Below the pieces are notes generated by a model, which saw nothing but the letters and a program-made list of their open reading frames with translations, searched no databases and had not been told where the DNA came from. A stretch of DNA of 64,000 bases, taken from the NCBI RefSeq assembly GCF_014395785.1, contig NZ_CP060713.1, forward strand, positions 1,144,501-1,208,500, written 5' to 3'. Below, piece by piece: positions 16,979 to 26,433 of this stretch (its first letter is position 1; each line of letters starts with the position of its first letter). Source of the DNA: Nocardioides mesophilus (lineage in GTDB: Bacteria; Actinomycetota; Actinomycetes; Propionibacteriales; Nocardioidaceae). Both the position numbers and the translations under genes were made by a program.

Positions 16979-17076
16979 TCGGCGTGCTGCCGGGGCCGAC
17001 GCCGCCACGGAGCCGGCCTCCCCTGTGCGCGTTGGGAAGATTGGGGAACAAAGGCACTCCTGGGACAGCGCTCCCG

Positions 17077-17082
17077 TAGTCT
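17077..17082 (+). promoter_or_regulatory. -10 box (TAGTCT)
   Basis: TAGTCT ends 6 nt before GTG 17089 of the first C39-like gene. Confidence 0.45.
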
Positions 17083-17088
17083 CGGCCG

Positions 17089-18405
17089 GTGCGCATCGCA
17101 GCCTTCGTGGCGACCTCCGCCCTGTCGCTGACCGTCCTGGCGACCGGCGCCACCGGCGCCGCGCCCCTCGTCGGCGGCTCGCCGACCGGGTCCGGCTCCG
17201 GCCGCGTGGAGCTGCGTCCGGCCGCCGCGACCACCCCGTCGCGGGCGGTGCGGTACACCGCCTGGGACTCGCGGGCGCAGTTCGACACCGGCAGCTACTC
17301 GCACGTGCGCACGGCCCGCGGGCGGCTCCGGCTGGACGCCCCGACCGGCACCCGCAGCTACGGCGGCCGGCAGTACGACCGGGGCCGCTGGGTCTCGGCC
17401 TGGACGGCCCCCGGCTTCGACCTCACCGAGGTGATCCCCTCCTGGGACGCGGTGACCCCGGAGGGGACCTTCGTCGAGGTGGAGCTGCGCGGCCGCACCG
17501 CGGACGGCCGGACCAGCAGCTGGGACCTGCTCGGCCGCTGGGCTTCCGGGGACGGCCAGCTCCGGCGTATCTCCGTCGGCGGCCAGGGCGACGACCTCGC
17601 CGACGTCGCCGTGGACACCTTCGAGGCGGACACCGCGTTCACCTCCTGGGCGTTGCGGGTCACCCTGAACCGGCGCTCCGGCACCTCGCTCACCCCGAAG
17701 GTCGACGCGGTGGGCGGGGTCGCCTCACGGCTGCCCTCCGTCACCGGGGTGAGCACCAGCGCCACCGGCGTCTCGGGCCAGGTCGTGCTGCCGGTCCCCC
17801 GGCTCTCCCAGATGACCCACCAGGGCGACTTCCCGCAGTACGGCGGCGGCGGCGAGTCCTGGTGCTCGCCGACCTCGCTGGCGATGGTGCTCGGCTACTA
17901 CGGCGCCCAGCCGACCGCGGCCGAGACCGCCTGGGCGGGCAGCTCGCACCCGGACCGGGTCGTGGACACCGTGGCGCGGTCGACCTACGACTACGCCTAC
18001 CAGGGCACCGGCAACTGGCCGTTCAACACCGCCTACGCCGCCACCCGGGTCCGGCAGGCCTTCGTCACCCGGTTCCCCTCGCTGGTCGGGGTGGAGCGGC
18101 TCGTCGCGGCCGGCATCCCGGTGATCACCTCGATCACCTTCGGCAGCGGCCAGCTCACCGGGGCGCCGATCAGCTCCACCCGCGGCCACCTGCTGGTCGT
18201 GGTCGGCTTCCGCGCCAACGGCGACGTGATCGTCAACGACCCCGCCGCGGCCACCAACGCGGGCGTGCGCCGGACCTACGACCGCGGCCAGTTCGAGGAC
18301 GCGTGGCTCAAGCGCGGTGCGGACGGCGGCTCCGGCGGGACGGCGTACGTCGTCCGCGACGCCGCGCACCCGCTGCCCTCGCGCCAGGGAGCGACGAGCT
18401 GGTGA
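17089..18405 (+). CDS. Secreted C39-like (papain-fold) peptidase domain protein 1
   Basis: 438 aa. The N-terminal 24 residues ([25 protein letters not shown]) are a signal peptide. Residues about 45-235 form a beta-rich region with repeated WVSAW/W-D-x-VTPEG patterns. The C-terminal peptidase C39-like domain (about 250-430) has the nucleophile region [14 protein letters not shown], the His in [11 protein letters not shown] and the VNDPAA (Asn/Asp) segment, so a Cys-His-Asn triad is plausible. GTG 17089 follows a -10 box by 6 nt. It is coupled by GTGA to the next gene, which has the same layout. The target is unknown; roles in cell-wall or peptide cleavage are guesses. Confidence 0.86.
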   Translation: MRIAAFVATSALSLTVLATGATGAAPLVGGSPTGSGSGRVELRPAAATTPSRAVRYTAWDSRAQFDTGSYSHVRTARGRLRLDAPTGTRSYGGRQYDRGRWVSAWTAPGFDLTEVIPSWDAVTPEGTFVEVELRGRTADGRTSSWDLLGRWASGDGQLRRISVGGQGDDLADVAVDTFEADTAFTSWALRVTLNRRSGTSLTPKVDAVGGVASRLPSVTGVSTSATGVSGQVVLPVPRLSQMTHQGDFPQYGGGGESWCSPTSLAMVLGYYGAQPTAAETAWAGSSHPDRVVDTVARSTYDYAYQGTGNWPFNTAYAATRVRQAFVTRFPSLVGVERLVAAGIPVITSITFGSGQLTGAPISSTRGHLLVVVGFRANGDVIVNDPAAATNAGVRRTYDRGQFEDAWLKRGADGGSGGTAYVVRDAAHPLPSRQGATSW

Positions 18406-19619
18406 GCGGCCCGGCGACCTTCCGCGCCTGGCGGGTGGCCGACCTCGCCGGCGGCACCCATCTCGGGACGGCCGCGACCCCGGCCGGCCTGGTGCTCGCG
18501 GACCCGGTGGGCACCCGCCGGCACCCGACCAGCGCCGTCGGCCCCGGCGGGATCGAGCAGCCGGAGCGGCGCTACGCCTGGGCGGCCTGGGTGAGCCCGG
18601 AGGTCCGTCCCGGCCACCGGTTCACCTCGCTGGTGCCGTCGTGGAACGCCGCGACGCCCGGCGACAGCTGGCTCGAGGTGGAGGCGCGCACCTCGGTCGA
18701 CGGGACCACCTGGACGCGGTGGTACTCCCTGGGACGGTGGGCCGAGACCAACGCGGAGATCGCCCGCACCTCCACGACCGGGCAGGCCGACGCCGGCGCC
18801 GGGGTGCGCGTCGACGAGCTCATCGCCCCGGAGGCGGTGACCTGGTCGGCCTACCAGCTGCGGGTGCTGCTGCACCGGCGCCCGGACAGCGTCGCGGTCC
18901 CCACGGTCCGGCTCCTCGGCGCGGTGGTGGCCGACGAGCGTCCGGGTCCGCCGGCTGCGGCCGCCGCGCCCCGCGGCTCCTCCGGGCCGGCCCGGGGGCT
19001 CGAGCTCCCGGTGCCGCCGTACTCCCAGCAGCTGCACCGCGGCGAGTACCCCCAGTGGGACAGCGGCGGGGCGGCCTGGTGCTCGCCCACCTCCACGACC
19101 ATGCTCCTGGCCCGTTGGGGGCTCGGCCCGAAGCCGGAGGAGCTCACGTGGGTGGACCCCTCGTTCCCCGACCGGTTCGTCAACTTCGCCGCCTGGCACG
19201 TCTTCGACCGCGCGTACGGCGGCGCCGGGAACTGGTCGTTCAACGCCGCCTACGCCGCCCGCTACGGCGCCGAGGCGTTCGTGACCCGGCTGCGCTCGCT
19301 GGACGAGGCCGAGCTGTTCATTGCCGCCGGGATCCCGCTGGCGGTCTCGGTCACCTTCCAGCGCGACGAGCTCGACGGCGCCGGCTACGACACCACCGGG
19401 CACCTGCTGACCATCATCGGCTTCGACCCCGAGGGCCACGTGGTCTGCAACGACCCGGCCTCGCACGAGATCGCCAGCAACGACGAGGTGCGGGTGGTCT
19501 ACGACCGCGCCCAGTTCGAGCGGGCCTGGCAGGAGGGCTCCGGCGGGGTGGCCTACGTGGTCCATCCGCCCGAGGTGCCCCTGCCGGCGCACCCGGATCC
19601 GGCCAGCCCCCGCTGGTGA
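18402..19619 (+). CDS. C39-like peptidase domain protein 2, no visible signal peptide
   Basis: 405 aa, a tandem paralogue of the preceding gene: a beta-rich N-terminal part, a Pro/Ala/Gly linker near residue 190, then the C39-like domain with GAAWCSPTSTTMLL (nucleophile), TTGHLLTIIGFD (His) and VCNDPASH. GTG 18402 overlaps the stop of gene 1, so it is translationally coupled. Unlike gene 1 the N-terminus [18 protein letters not shown] has no signal peptide or membrane helix. It may stay in the cytoplasm, leave by another route, or act with protein 1. Confidence 0.84.
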   Translation: MSGPATFRAWRVADLAGGTHLGTAATPAGLVLADPVGTRRHPTSAVGPGGIEQPERRYAWAAWVSPEVRPGHRFTSLVPSWNAATPGDSWLEVEARTSVDGTTWTRWYSLGRWAETNAEIARTSTTGQADAGAGVRVDELIAPEAVTWSAYQLRVLLHRRPDSVAVPTVRLLGAVVADERPGPPAAAAAPRGSSGPARGLELPVPPYSQQLHRGEYPQWDSGGAAWCSPTSTTMLLARWGLGPKPEELTWVDPSFPDRFVNFAAWHVFDRAYGGAGNWSFNAAYAARYGAEAFVTRLRSLDEAELFIAAGIPLAVSVTFQRDELDGAGYDTTGHLLTIIGFDPEGHVVCNDPASHEIASNDEVRVVYDRAQFERAWQEGSGGVAYVVHPPEVPLPAHPDPASPRW

Positions 19620-19655
19620 CCGTCGCCCCGTGGCCTCCCGGACGGGAGCCGCTGG

Positions 19656-19688
19656 CGGTCACTGGCCGGTCACTGGGCGGTCACTGGG
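19656..19688. repeat. Three tandem 11-bp repeats
   Basis: CGGTCACTGGC is followed by two copies of CGGTCACTGGG. They lie at the 3' end of the sulfite-oxidase-like gene and include its stop codon. Probably a small tandem duplication with no evident role. Confidence 0.7.
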
Positions 19689-21273
19689 CGGTGACGTCGA
19701 TGCTGTCCCAGCCGGCGGCGCCGTCGGGGACCACGTCGGTGCGGGCCGAGGTCTGGGTGTAGCCGGACCGGTCGGTCGCCCGGACCGCCAGGGTGTGCTC
19801 GCCGGGCGCGAGCTCGACGGTGGCGGCCCACTGCACCCAGGTGTCCAGGCTCGGCACGCCGCCGAGCTCCGCGCGCTGCCAGGCGGCTCCGTCGAGGCGG
19901 TACTCCACCTTCTCGATGCCGGTGTGCTGGGCCCAGGCGTGACCGCCGATCCGGGTCGGGCCGGCCGCCACGGTGGCGCCGTTGGCGGGCACCTCGATCC
20001 GCGACTGCGTCTTGACCGGGCCGCGGGCCGACCAGCCCCGCTCGGTCCAGTAGGCGCTGAAGTTCTCGAACCTGGTCACCTCGAGGTCGACCAGCCACTT
20101 GGTCGCCGAGACGAAGCCGTAGAGACCAGGCACCACCATCCGGACCGGGAACCCGTGGTCGATCGGCAGCGGTTCGCCGTTCATCGCCAGCGCCAGCAGC
20201 GCGTCGCGGCCGTCGGTCAGCGCCTCGATCGGCGTGCCGCAGGTCCAGTCGTCCTGCGAGGTCTGCAGCACCGCGTCGGCGTCGGACGAGACCCCGGCCT
20301 CGGCGAGGAGGTCGGCCACCCGGACCCCGCTCCACCAGGCGTTGCCGATCAGGTCGCCACCGACCGGGTTGGAGACGCAGCACAGCGTCACCCACGCCTC
20401 GGTGAGGTTCCGGGCCAGCAGGTCGTCGTAGGTGAGCACCAGCTCCCGCTCGACCATCCCGTGGATCCGCAGCCGCCACTCGGCCGGGTCCACCGCCGGC
20501 AGCACCAGCGCCGTGTCGATCCGGTAGAAGTCCGCGTTGGGCACCCGCCACGGGGTCGCGCCCTTCAGCTCGAGGGTCGCCTCCGCGGGCACGGTGCCGT
20601 CGCTGACCGGCAGCCGGAGCAGCTGTCGGGCCGTCTCCACGGCGCGCCGACCCTGGCCGAACAGCCGGGCGCCGCCGGCCACGACGAGCGCGGCGACGGT
20701 GACCCCGCCGGCCTTGAGCAGGAAGCTGCGCCGCGACGGCTCTCCGGCCGCTGCCCCGCCCGCGCCGGCCACCGTCGCCCCGGCGGCCCCCGCAGGCCCA
20801 GGGGGCTCAGGGGGCTGCGTGGGTTCCGGGGGCACGGCGTCCACGAGGACCGCGAGCACGACGAACCAGGTGGCCACGCCCGCCGCGAGCGGGATCAGCC
20901 CCGCGGCGGTGAGGTCGGACCCGCTCATCAGGGCCAGCAACGCGAGGACCCCCATCGCGGCGAGCAGCAGCTGGGCGCCGGTCCGGGAGCGCCGGGTCAG
21001 CATTCCGGCGACCGCGCCGAGCCCGATCACCGCCAGGGTGACCCCGGCCACCAGGATCGGCTTGTCCTTGCGGCCCACCACCGAGATGAGCGCCTCGGCG
21101 ACCGGTCCGGGCGTCAGGGAGATCACCGACTCGGCGACCGCCTGGACCGGGGTGGCCCGCGCGTTGAGGGCGTTGGTCAGCAGGTGGCTGACCGCGATCC
21201 CGGACAGGCCGGCCACGGCGCCGGCGAGCGCGGAGTAGCGCAGGGACGGGCTCACACCCGTTTGTTCGGTCAC
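19681..21273 (-). CDS. Membrane-anchored molybdopterin oxidoreductase, sulfite-oxidase family
   Basis: 530 aa. Four hydrophobic helices (about residues 10-150) are followed by a Pro/Gly/Ala linker and an internal Tat-like motif SRRSFLLKAGG with another hydrophobic helix (about 182-205). Then comes the sulfite-oxidase Mo-cofactor domain (about 250-420) with the Mo-ligand Cys in WVTLCCVSNPVGGDLIGNAWW, and a C-terminal Mo-Co dimerisation (Ig-like) domain (about 435-525). It probably faces outside the membrane and passes electrons to the respiratory chain. Sulfite is the family model substrate, but many YedY-like members reduce other sulfur groups. Single gene. Confidence 0.88.
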   Translation of the reverse strand: MTEQTGVSPSLRYSALAGAVAGLSGIAVSHLLTNALNARATPVQAVAESVISLTPGPVAEALISVVGRKDKPILVAGVTLAVIGLGAVAGMLTRRSRTGAQLLLAAMGVLALLALMSGSDLTAAGLIPLAAGVATWFVVLAVLVDAVPPEPTQPPEPPGPAGAAGATVAGAGGAAAGEPSRRSFLLKAGGVTVAALVVAGGARLFGQGRRAVETARQLLRLPVSDGTVPAEATLELKGATPWRVPNADFYRIDTALVLPAVDPAEWRLRIHGMVERELVLTYDDLLARNLTEAWVTLCCVSNPVGGDLIGNAWWSGVRVADLLAEAGVSSDADAVLQTSQDDWTCGTPIEALTDGRDALLALAMNGEPLPIDHGFPVRMVVPGLYGFVSATKWLVDLEVTRFENFSAYWTERGWSARGPVKTQSRIEVPANGATVAAGPTRIGGHAWAQHTGIEKVEYRLDGAAWQRAELGGVPSLDTWVQWAATVELAPGEHTLAVRATDRSGYTQTSARTDVVPDGAAGWDSIDVTAQ

Positions 21274-21311
21274 CGACCCACCCTAGATGGGCCTGCGGCA
21301 TGATCTGAGGC

Positions 21312-21830
21312 GTGAGCGCTCACCTGCCCCGGACCGGCATCGGCACCGACGTGCACCGTCTGGCCGACGATCTCCCGATGCACCTGGCCGGGCTGTGGTT
21401 CCCCGACGAGCCGGTGGGGCTGGCGGGCCATTCCGACGGAGACGTGGTCGCCCACGCCTGCTGCGACGCGCTGTTCTCCGCCGCCGGCCTGGGTGACCTG
21501 GGCAGCAACTTCGGCACCGACGAGCCCGAGTGGGCCGGCGCGGCGGGGGTGCGGCTGCTGGCCGAGGCCGCCCACCGGGTCCGGGAGTCCGGCTTCGACG
21601 TGATCAACGTGGCCGTCCAGGTGATCGGCAACCGGCCACGGCTCGGCAGCCGCCGGGCCGAGGCCGAGGCGGCGCTGTCGGCGGCGGCCGGGGCCCCGGT
21701 GACGGTCTCGGCGACCACCACCGACGGGCTCGGGCTGACCGGCCGCGGGGAGGGGGTCGCCGCGATCGCGACCGCCCTGGTCATCGCGACGGCGTGGCCG
21801 CACTCCGGAGCGGGCTCCGACCTGCTCTAG
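21312..21830 (+). CDS. ispF: 2-C-methyl-D-erythritol 2,4-cyclodiphosphate synthase
   Basis: 172-aa IspF of the MEP isoprenoid pathway, converting CDP-methylerythritol 2-phosphate to the cyclic diphosphate with loss of CMP. The Zn/Mg ligands and family blocks are visible: [10 protein letters not shown] (Asp, His), [18 protein letters not shown] (second His), [14 protein letters not shown] and the C-terminal [19 protein letters not shown]. The GTG start follows a weak CATGAT box by 7 nt. It is on the opposite strand from cysS/rlmB and carD, so the usual ispD-ispF-cysS order is rearranged here. Confidence 0.94.
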   Translation: MSAHLPRTGIGTDVHRLADDLPMHLAGLWFPDEPVGLAGHSDGDVVAHACCDALFSAAGLGDLGSNFGTDEPEWAGAAGVRLLAEAAHRVRESGFDVINVAVQVIGNRPRLGSRRAEAEAALSAAAGAPVTVSATTTDGLGLTGRGEGVAAIATALVIATAWPHSGAGSDLL

Positions 21831-21865
21831 CCCCTCCGTCGCGCACAGCCCCGATCAGGCCCCGG

Positions 21866-22543
21866 TCAGAAGGTCTCCAGCCCGGGGATCCGGAAGCCGG
21901 CCCACCGTGCGGCCTGCTCGTTGGTGAGGGTACGGGTGACCGCGTGGATCCGCTGCCAGCCGTCGGCGCTCCACCGGTAGGTCTTCACGGTGCCGGTCCA
22001 GCTGTCGAGCGAGGCGTCGAGGCTGGCGCGGCGCTGCCGGATCGTGCCCGGCGGGTCGGTGGCACGCTGCTGCCAGCCGGCGACGTACTGCGCCGCCCCG
22101 TCCACCAGCCACTGGATGCCGCGGCCCGGGGCCTGCCGGGTGCGCAGGTCCCCCTGCTTCCAGGTGAGGGCGTGGAAGAGCTCGGCGTGGGCGCCCTGCG
22201 TGTAGCCCACGAAGAGCTCCCGGCCCGGCCGGCCGTCGACGTCGGCGGCGCCCTGCCACAGCGACCCGCTCCAGTTCTCGGTGCGGCGGTGCGCCGTCGC
22301 CGTCGTCCCGGCGGCGGTGCTGACCCGCACGACGACCGCGCCGACCGGCGCGCCCTCCCCGCCCCGGCGGACGAGGCCGACGGCGTCCCGGCGCCCGTCG
22401 CCGTCGACGTCGACCCGGGCGACGACCGTGCAGTGCCGCACGCCGGCGCAGACCCCGGCGGGGGCAGCGGGCGCGGACGGCGCCACGGCGAGGAGAGCGA
22501 GCGGTGCGGCCGAGACGGCCAGCAGTGGTGTGAGACGACGCAT
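21866..22543 (-). CDS. Secreted protein with an FG-GAP/VCBS-like calcium loop
   Basis: 225-aa exported protein. MRRLTPLLAVSAAPLALLAVAPSAPAAP is a signal peptide with an AxA-type site. Early in the mature part, VARVDVDGDGRRDAVGLV is an EF-like DxDxDG loop typical of FG-GAP/VCBS repeats, and GAADVDGRPGRELFVGY reads as a degenerate second one. ATG 22543 was chosen at the signal peptide; the frame extends further upstream into the promoter region without coding features. Function unknown. It is convergent with ispF, 35 nt between stops. Confidence 0.8.
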   Translation of the reverse strand: MRRLTPLLAVSAAPLALLAVAPSAPAAPAGVCAGVRHCTVVARVDVDGDGRRDAVGLVRRGGEGAPVGAVVVRVSTAAGTTATAHRRTENWSGSLWQGAADVDGRPGRELFVGYTQGAHAELFHALTWKQGDLRTRQAPGRGIQWLVDGAAQYVAGWQQRATDPPGTIRQRRASLDASLDSWTGTVKTYRWSADGWQRIHAVTRTLTNEQAARWAGFRIPGLETF

Positions 22544-22772
22544 GGTGGGACCCCCGGACGGTGAGGAACGTGTCGGCGGGTGCCGACAGCTGATTGAGGC
22601 ACGACGGGCCCCCGCACGGGGAGGGCCGAATGTCTCCTGCTGTGCTCCCGGCCCGGGCAGGGGACAGAGCGGTCGCGGAGCATCGGGACGACCGGAACGG
22701 GACGGATTTCCGAGACGCTCTTGCCAACCCGTGATCCACGTCACTACGGTGTGGTCATTCGTGAAAACCGTA

Positions 22773-22786
22773 TGCACATATGTGCA
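22773..22786. promoter_or_regulatory. Perfect 14-bp palindrome, candidate SorC operator
   Basis: TGCACATATGTGCA is a perfect palindrome 18-31 nt before the first gene of the dehydrogenase/PTS operon. Its core ACATATGTG recurs with one change (ACAAATGTG, 28370-28378) before the sorC gene, so it may be the SorC site. A weak promoter TTGCCA (22721)-18 bp-TACGGT (22745) lies upstream. Confidence 0.5.
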
Positions 22787-22803
22787 GATAGGACCACCGC
22801 GAC

Positions 22804-23793
22804 ATGACCTCACGCCTCGGCGACGACGCCGCCACCGCGACCAGCACGTTGGAGACCATGTGGCTGATCCGCCGCTTCGAGGAGGCCGTGGACGACCTGT
22901 TCGCCCGCGGGCTGATGCACGGCACGATGCACCTCTCGATCGGCCAGGAGGCCTCCGCGACCGGCACCTGTTTCGCGCTGCGTGACGACGACGCGATCAC
23001 CTCCACCCACCGCGGCCACGGCCACTGCATCGCCAAGGGCGCCGATCTCGAGCGGATGATGGCCGAGCTTCTGGCCAAGGAGACCGGCTACTGCCGGGGC
23101 CGCGGCGGTTCGATGCACATCGCCGACGTGGCCACCGGGAACCTGGGCGCCAACGGGATCGTCGCGGGCGGGATCCCGATCGCCGCCGGGGCCGCGCTCG
23201 GCTACCGCATGCAGGGCCTGGACCGGGTGGTGGTCAGCTTCTTCGGCGACGGGGCGGCCAACGAGGGCGCCTTCCACGAGGCGGTGAACCTGGCTGCGAT
23301 CTGGAAGCTCCCGGTGGTCTTCCTCTGCGAGAACAACAAGTACGGCATGTCGTTCAGCACCGAGAAGTCGTTCGCCATCGAGAACATCTCCGAGCGTGCC
23401 CTCGGCTACGGCATCCCGGGCGTCACCGTGGACGGCAACGACGTGGAGGTCGTGCACGCCACGGTCAGCGAGGCCGTCGACCGGGCCCGCAGCGGAGGCG
23501 GGCCGACGTTGGTCGAGGCCGTCACCTACCGGTGGAAGGGCCACTCCAAGTCCGACAAGAACCTCTACCGGACCAAGGAGGAGATCGCGCAGTGGCGTGA
23601 GCGCGACCCGATCCTCCGCTTCGAGGCCGTGGTGCTCGAGCGCGGCGTGCTCGACCAGGCCGCCGTGGAGGAGATCCGCGCGCGCGCCACCGCCGACATC
23701 CGTACGGCGGTCCGTGCCGCCAACGCCGCCCCGACGCCAGCCCCGACGACCTTCTCGAAGCCGTCTTCGCGACCGCCTGAAAGGCAGCCATGA
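22804..23793 (+). CDS. TPP-dependent dehydrogenase E1 component, alpha subunit (AcoA/PdhA type)
   Basis: 329-aa E1alpha of a 2-oxoacid- or acetoin-dehydrogenase-type complex. The TPP/Mg motif [33 protein letters not shown] is complete, and the phosphorylation-loop-like [19 protein letters not shown] is present. Length and pattern fit AcoA (acetoin) and short PdhA proteins, which cannot be separated by eye. It is the first gene of a 13-gene co-directional block and overlaps E1beta by ATGA. Because a DRL-type oxidoreductase and polyol PTS follow, I suggest a methyl-ketose phosphate (deoxyxylulose 5-phosphate) as a possible substrate instead of pyruvate or acetoin; this is hypothesis. Confidence 0.9.
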   Translation: MTSRLGDDAATATSTLETMWLIRRFEEAVDDLFARGLMHGTMHLSIGQEASATGTCFALRDDDAITSTHRGHGHCIAKGADLERMMAELLAKETGYCRGRGGSMHIADVATGNLGANGIVAGGIPIAAGAALGYRMQGLDRVVVSFFGDGAANEGAFHEAVNLAAIWKLPVVFLCENNKYGMSFSTEKSFAIENISERALGYGIPGVTVDGNDVEVVHATVSEAVDRARSGGGPTLVEAVTYRWKGHSKSDKNLYRTKEEIAQWRERDPILRFEAVVLERGVLDQAAVEEIRARATADIRTAVRAANAAPTPAPTTFSKPSSRPPERQP

Positions 23794-24830
23794 CCACGAC
23801 CTACCCCTCCCCCGACCTGACCGGCACCGCCCCCACCGCGACGACCGACCGGGTGATCACCTACGCCGAGGCGGTCCGCGAGGCGCTCGCCGAGGCGATG
23901 GCCGCCGACGACCGGGTGTTCATGCTCGGTGAGGACATCGGCGTGTACGGCGGTGCGTTCGGCGTCACCGGCGACCTCTACCACCGCTTCGGGGCCGAGC
24001 GGGTCCGGGACACCCCGATCTCCGAGCTCGGCATCGTCGGCGCGGCCGTCGGCGCCGCGCTGGCCGGCATGCGGCCGGTGGTGGAGATCCAGTTCTCGGA
24101 CTTCACCTGCCAGGCCATGGACCAGATCGTCAACCAGGCCGCCAAGATCCACTTCATGCTCGGTGGCGCCGCCGAGGTGCCGATGGTGCTGCGCGCCCCG
24201 CTCGGCTCCGGCACCGGTGCCGCGGCCCAGCACTCGCAGAGCCTCGAGGCCTGGTTCGCGCACGTGCCCGGCCTCAAGGTGGTCATGCCCGCGACCGCCG
24301 AGGACGCCAAGGGGCTGCTGCTCTCCGCGATCGACGACCCGAACCCGGTGATCGTGCTGGAGCACAAGCTGCTCTACCGCACCTCGGGCCCGGTCCCCGA
24401 GGGCGCCGGCCGGATCCCGCTGGGGAAGACGGCCGTACGCCGCCGCGGCCGCGACGTGACCATCGTGGCCACCGGCGTGATGGTCTCGCGCAGCCTGGAG
24501 GCCGCCGAGCAGCTGGCCGCCGACGGGATCGACGTCTCGGTGATCGACCCGCGCACCCTGTCCCCGCTCGACGACGCCCCCATCCTCGAGGACATCTCCC
24601 GCACCGGACGGGCGCTGCTGGTGCAGGAGGCCCCCGGCCACGTCGGGTTCATGGCCGAGGTGGCCTCCCGGGTCGTGGAGTCCTCCGCGGTCTACCGGCT
24701 GCTCGCCCCGGTCCGGCGGCTCAGCGGGCTCGACATCCCGATCCCCTACGCCCCGCAGCTGGAGTCGGCCGCCGTCCCGCAGGTGGACGCGATCATCGAC
24801 GCCGCCCGCTCCCTGGTGAAGGACTCCTGA
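23790..24830 (+). CDS. TPP-dependent dehydrogenase E1 component, beta subunit (AcoB/PdhB type)
   Basis: 346-aa E1beta carrying the Pyr and C-terminal transketolase-like domains. [29 protein letters not shown], with the TPP-activating Glu in the following [22 protein letters not shown], is intact. [26 protein letters not shown] carries the conserved active-site His. The N-terminal about 20 residues are a Thr/Pro-rich extension. The start overlaps the E1alpha stop, and E2 starts 1 nt after this stop, so the three are made together. It forms an alpha2beta2 enzyme with the previous gene. Confidence 0.92.
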   Translation: MTTTYPSPDLTGTAPTATTDRVITYAEAVREALAEAMAADDRVFMLGEDIGVYGGAFGVTGDLYHRFGAERVRDTPISELGIVGAAVGAALAGMRPVVEIQFSDFTCQAMDQIVNQAAKIHFMLGGAAEVPMVLRAPLGSGTGAAAQHSQSLEAWFAHVPGLKVVMPATAEDAKGLLLSAIDDPNPVIVLEHKLLYRTSGPVPEGAGRIPLGKTAVRRRGRDVTIVATGVMVSRSLEAAEQLAADGIDVSVIDPRTLSPLDDAPILEDISRTGRALLVQEAPGHVGFMAEVASRVVESSAVYRLLAPVRRLSGLDIPIPYAPQLESAAVPQVDAIIDAARSLVKDS

Positions 24831-24831
24831 G

Positions 24832-26067
24832 ATGCCGCGCATCCCCATCCGCATGCCCAAGATGTCGATGACGATGACCGAGGGCGAGGTCGCCTCCTGG
24901 CTGGCCAAGGTCGGCGACGAGATCGCCGCCGGGGACGTCGTCTGCGAGGTGATGACCGACAAGGTCGACATGGAGGTCGAGAGCACCAGCGCCGGCACCC
25001 TGGTCGAGATCGTCGTCGAGCAGGGGATGGTCCCGGTCGGCGAGCCGATCGCGTGGCTCGAGGGCGACGTGGACCTGGGGCTCGGGGACCTGCTGGGCGA
25101 GGAGCCCGAGCCCGACGCCGTCGTGCCGGACGACGCGGTCGCCGCCCCGGTGCTCGACGTGCCGGCAACCGCCCCGGCCCCCGCGGCCCCGGCCCCGGCC
25201 GACGAGCGGCCGCCGGCGGCGATCCCCCGGGCCCGGGCCCTGGCGCGGCAGCACGGTCTGGACCTGGCGAGCATCTCCGGCTCCGGATCGGCCGGCCTGA
25301 TCACGATGGCCGACGTCGAGGCCCGCCTGGCGGCCCCGGCCGGATCCGCAGGCGCCGCGGCCACCCCGAACGGCGACCGCCCCGCTGCCGCCGCTGCCGT
25401 CGCCGCGCCGGCGGCGCCGGTGAAGGCCTCCGGCGCCAAGGCGGACCGCAGCGCGATGATCCGCGCCGCGGTCGCGCGCAAGATGACCGAGAGCGCCGTC
25501 GTACCGCAGTTCACGGTCTGGCGCGACGTCGTCCTCGACACCGCCGACCGGCAGCGTGACGGGGTCTCGTGGACCACGGTGCTGCTGCAGTCCTACGCCG
25601 CCGCGCTGCGACAGGTGCCCGAGCTGCTGTGCCGCTGGGACGCCGAGGGCGGCGCGGTCCCGAGCGGCCCGCCCGCCGTCGCGCTCGCGGTCGCCACCGC
25701 GGGCGGGCTGCTGGTGCCGGTCTTCACCGAGCCAGACACCCGGGACCCGCACGACCTGGACCGTGAGGTGAAGGCCGTGGTGAGCGCCGCGCACACCGGC
25801 CGGCTGGACCCGTCCTACCTCACGCTCGCCAACGGCTCGCTGTCCAACCTCGGCGGCATGGGTGTCGACCGGTTCCAGGCCCTGGTCACGCCGCCCCAGG
25901 CCAGCGTGCTGGCGCTCGGGTCCATCAAGCCGCGCCCGGTCGCCGTGCCGGGGGGCCTGGGGGTGGCGCTGAGCCTGACCGCCGGACTGACCGTCGACCA
26001 CCGGGTCGGCGACGGCGCGCATGGCGCACGGCTTCTGGAGGAGTTCGCCGCCAGACTGAGTGGCTGA
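24832..26067 (+). CDS. Dihydrolipoamide acyltransferase E2 component
   Basis: 411 aa with the normal E2 order. A lipoyl domain (residues 1-80) has the lipoylated Lys in MTDKVDMEVES. An Ala/Pro linker precedes the E1/E3-binding domain (about 120-165, IPRARALARQHGLDLASI...GLITMADVEA). A second Ala/Pro linker leads to a catalytic domain (about 205-410) ending with the catalytic VDHRVGDGAHGARLLEEF. It transfers the acyl group (acetyl if the complex is AcoABC/PDH-like) to CoA. No E3 gene lies in the block, so a shared dihydrolipoamide dehydrogenase from elsewhere is needed. It is followed 30 nt later by the PTS genes. Confidence 0.92.
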   Translation: MPRIPIRMPKMSMTMTEGEVASWLAKVGDEIAAGDVVCEVMTDKVDMEVESTSAGTLVEIVVEQGMVPVGEPIAWLEGDVDLGLGDLLGEEPEPDAVVPDDAVAAPVLDVPATAPAPAAPAPADERPPAAIPRARALARQHGLDLASISGSGSAGLITMADVEARLAAPAGSAGAAATPNGDRPAAAAAVAAPAAPVKASGAKADRSAMIRAAVARKMTESAVVPQFTVWRDVVLDTADRQRDGVSWTTVLLQSYAAALRQVPELLCRWDAEGGAVPSGPPAVALAVATAGGLLVPVFTEPDTRDPHDLDREVKAVVSAAHTGRLDPSYLTLANGSLSNLGGMGVDRFQALVTPPQASVLALGSIKPRPVAVPGGLGVALSLTAGLTVDHRVGDGAHGARLLEEFAARLSG

Positions 26068-26097
26068 CCCATCATCCGCACCCCCGAGAGGAACGAC

Positions 26098-26379
26098 ATG
26101 GCAAAGCAGGTACTGGTCATCTGCGGCACCGGCGTGGCGACATCGACCGTCGTCGCGACCAAGATCAAGGAGCACTGCGCCGCCCAGGGCGTCGACGTCG
26201 ACGTCCGCCAGGGGAAGGTCATGGACCTGCTCGGCGGCCATGCCTCCGCCGACCTGATCGTCGCGACCACCCAGGTGCCTGCCGACGTCACCATCCCGGT
26301 GATCGCGGGGCTGCCGTTCCTCACCGGCATGGGCCTGGACAGCACCCTGGACCAGATCGTCGCCGCGCTGCGCGACTGA
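26098..26379 (+). CDS. gatB: PTS galactitol-type IIB component (GatB)
   Basis: 93-aa cytosolic IIB protein of the galactitol/lactose-fold class. The P-loop-like phospho-Cys site is at the N-terminus (VLVICGTGVATSTVVATKIKEH, Cys 9). It takes phosphate from IIA and gives it to the sugar alcohol bound by IIC. It lies 30 nt after E2 with a GAGAGGAACG ribosome site and before gatC and gatA in the same direction. The exact polyol is not known; galactitol, tagatose and pentitol carriers belong to this class. Confidence 0.9.
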   Translation: MAKQVLVICGTGVATSTVVATKIKEHCAAQGVDVDVRQGKVMDLLGGHASADLIVATTQVPADVTIPVIAGLPFLTGMGLDSTLDQIVAALRD

Positions 26380-26433
26380 TCCGCGCACACCCGAGGTCCC
26401 ACCCTTCTCACCCACCCATCCGCAAGGAGCGTC

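Noticed and set aside
16967-17088. T-box or other riboswitch before cysS
   Set aside because: The -10 box lies 6 nt before the start, so there is no room for a leader RNA.
26068-26433. Missing E3 (dihydrolipoamide dehydrogenase) gene hidden in the operon
   Set aside because: The gaps around E2 and the PTS genes are 30-54 nt and every larger frame is accounted for, so E3 must be encoded elsewhere.
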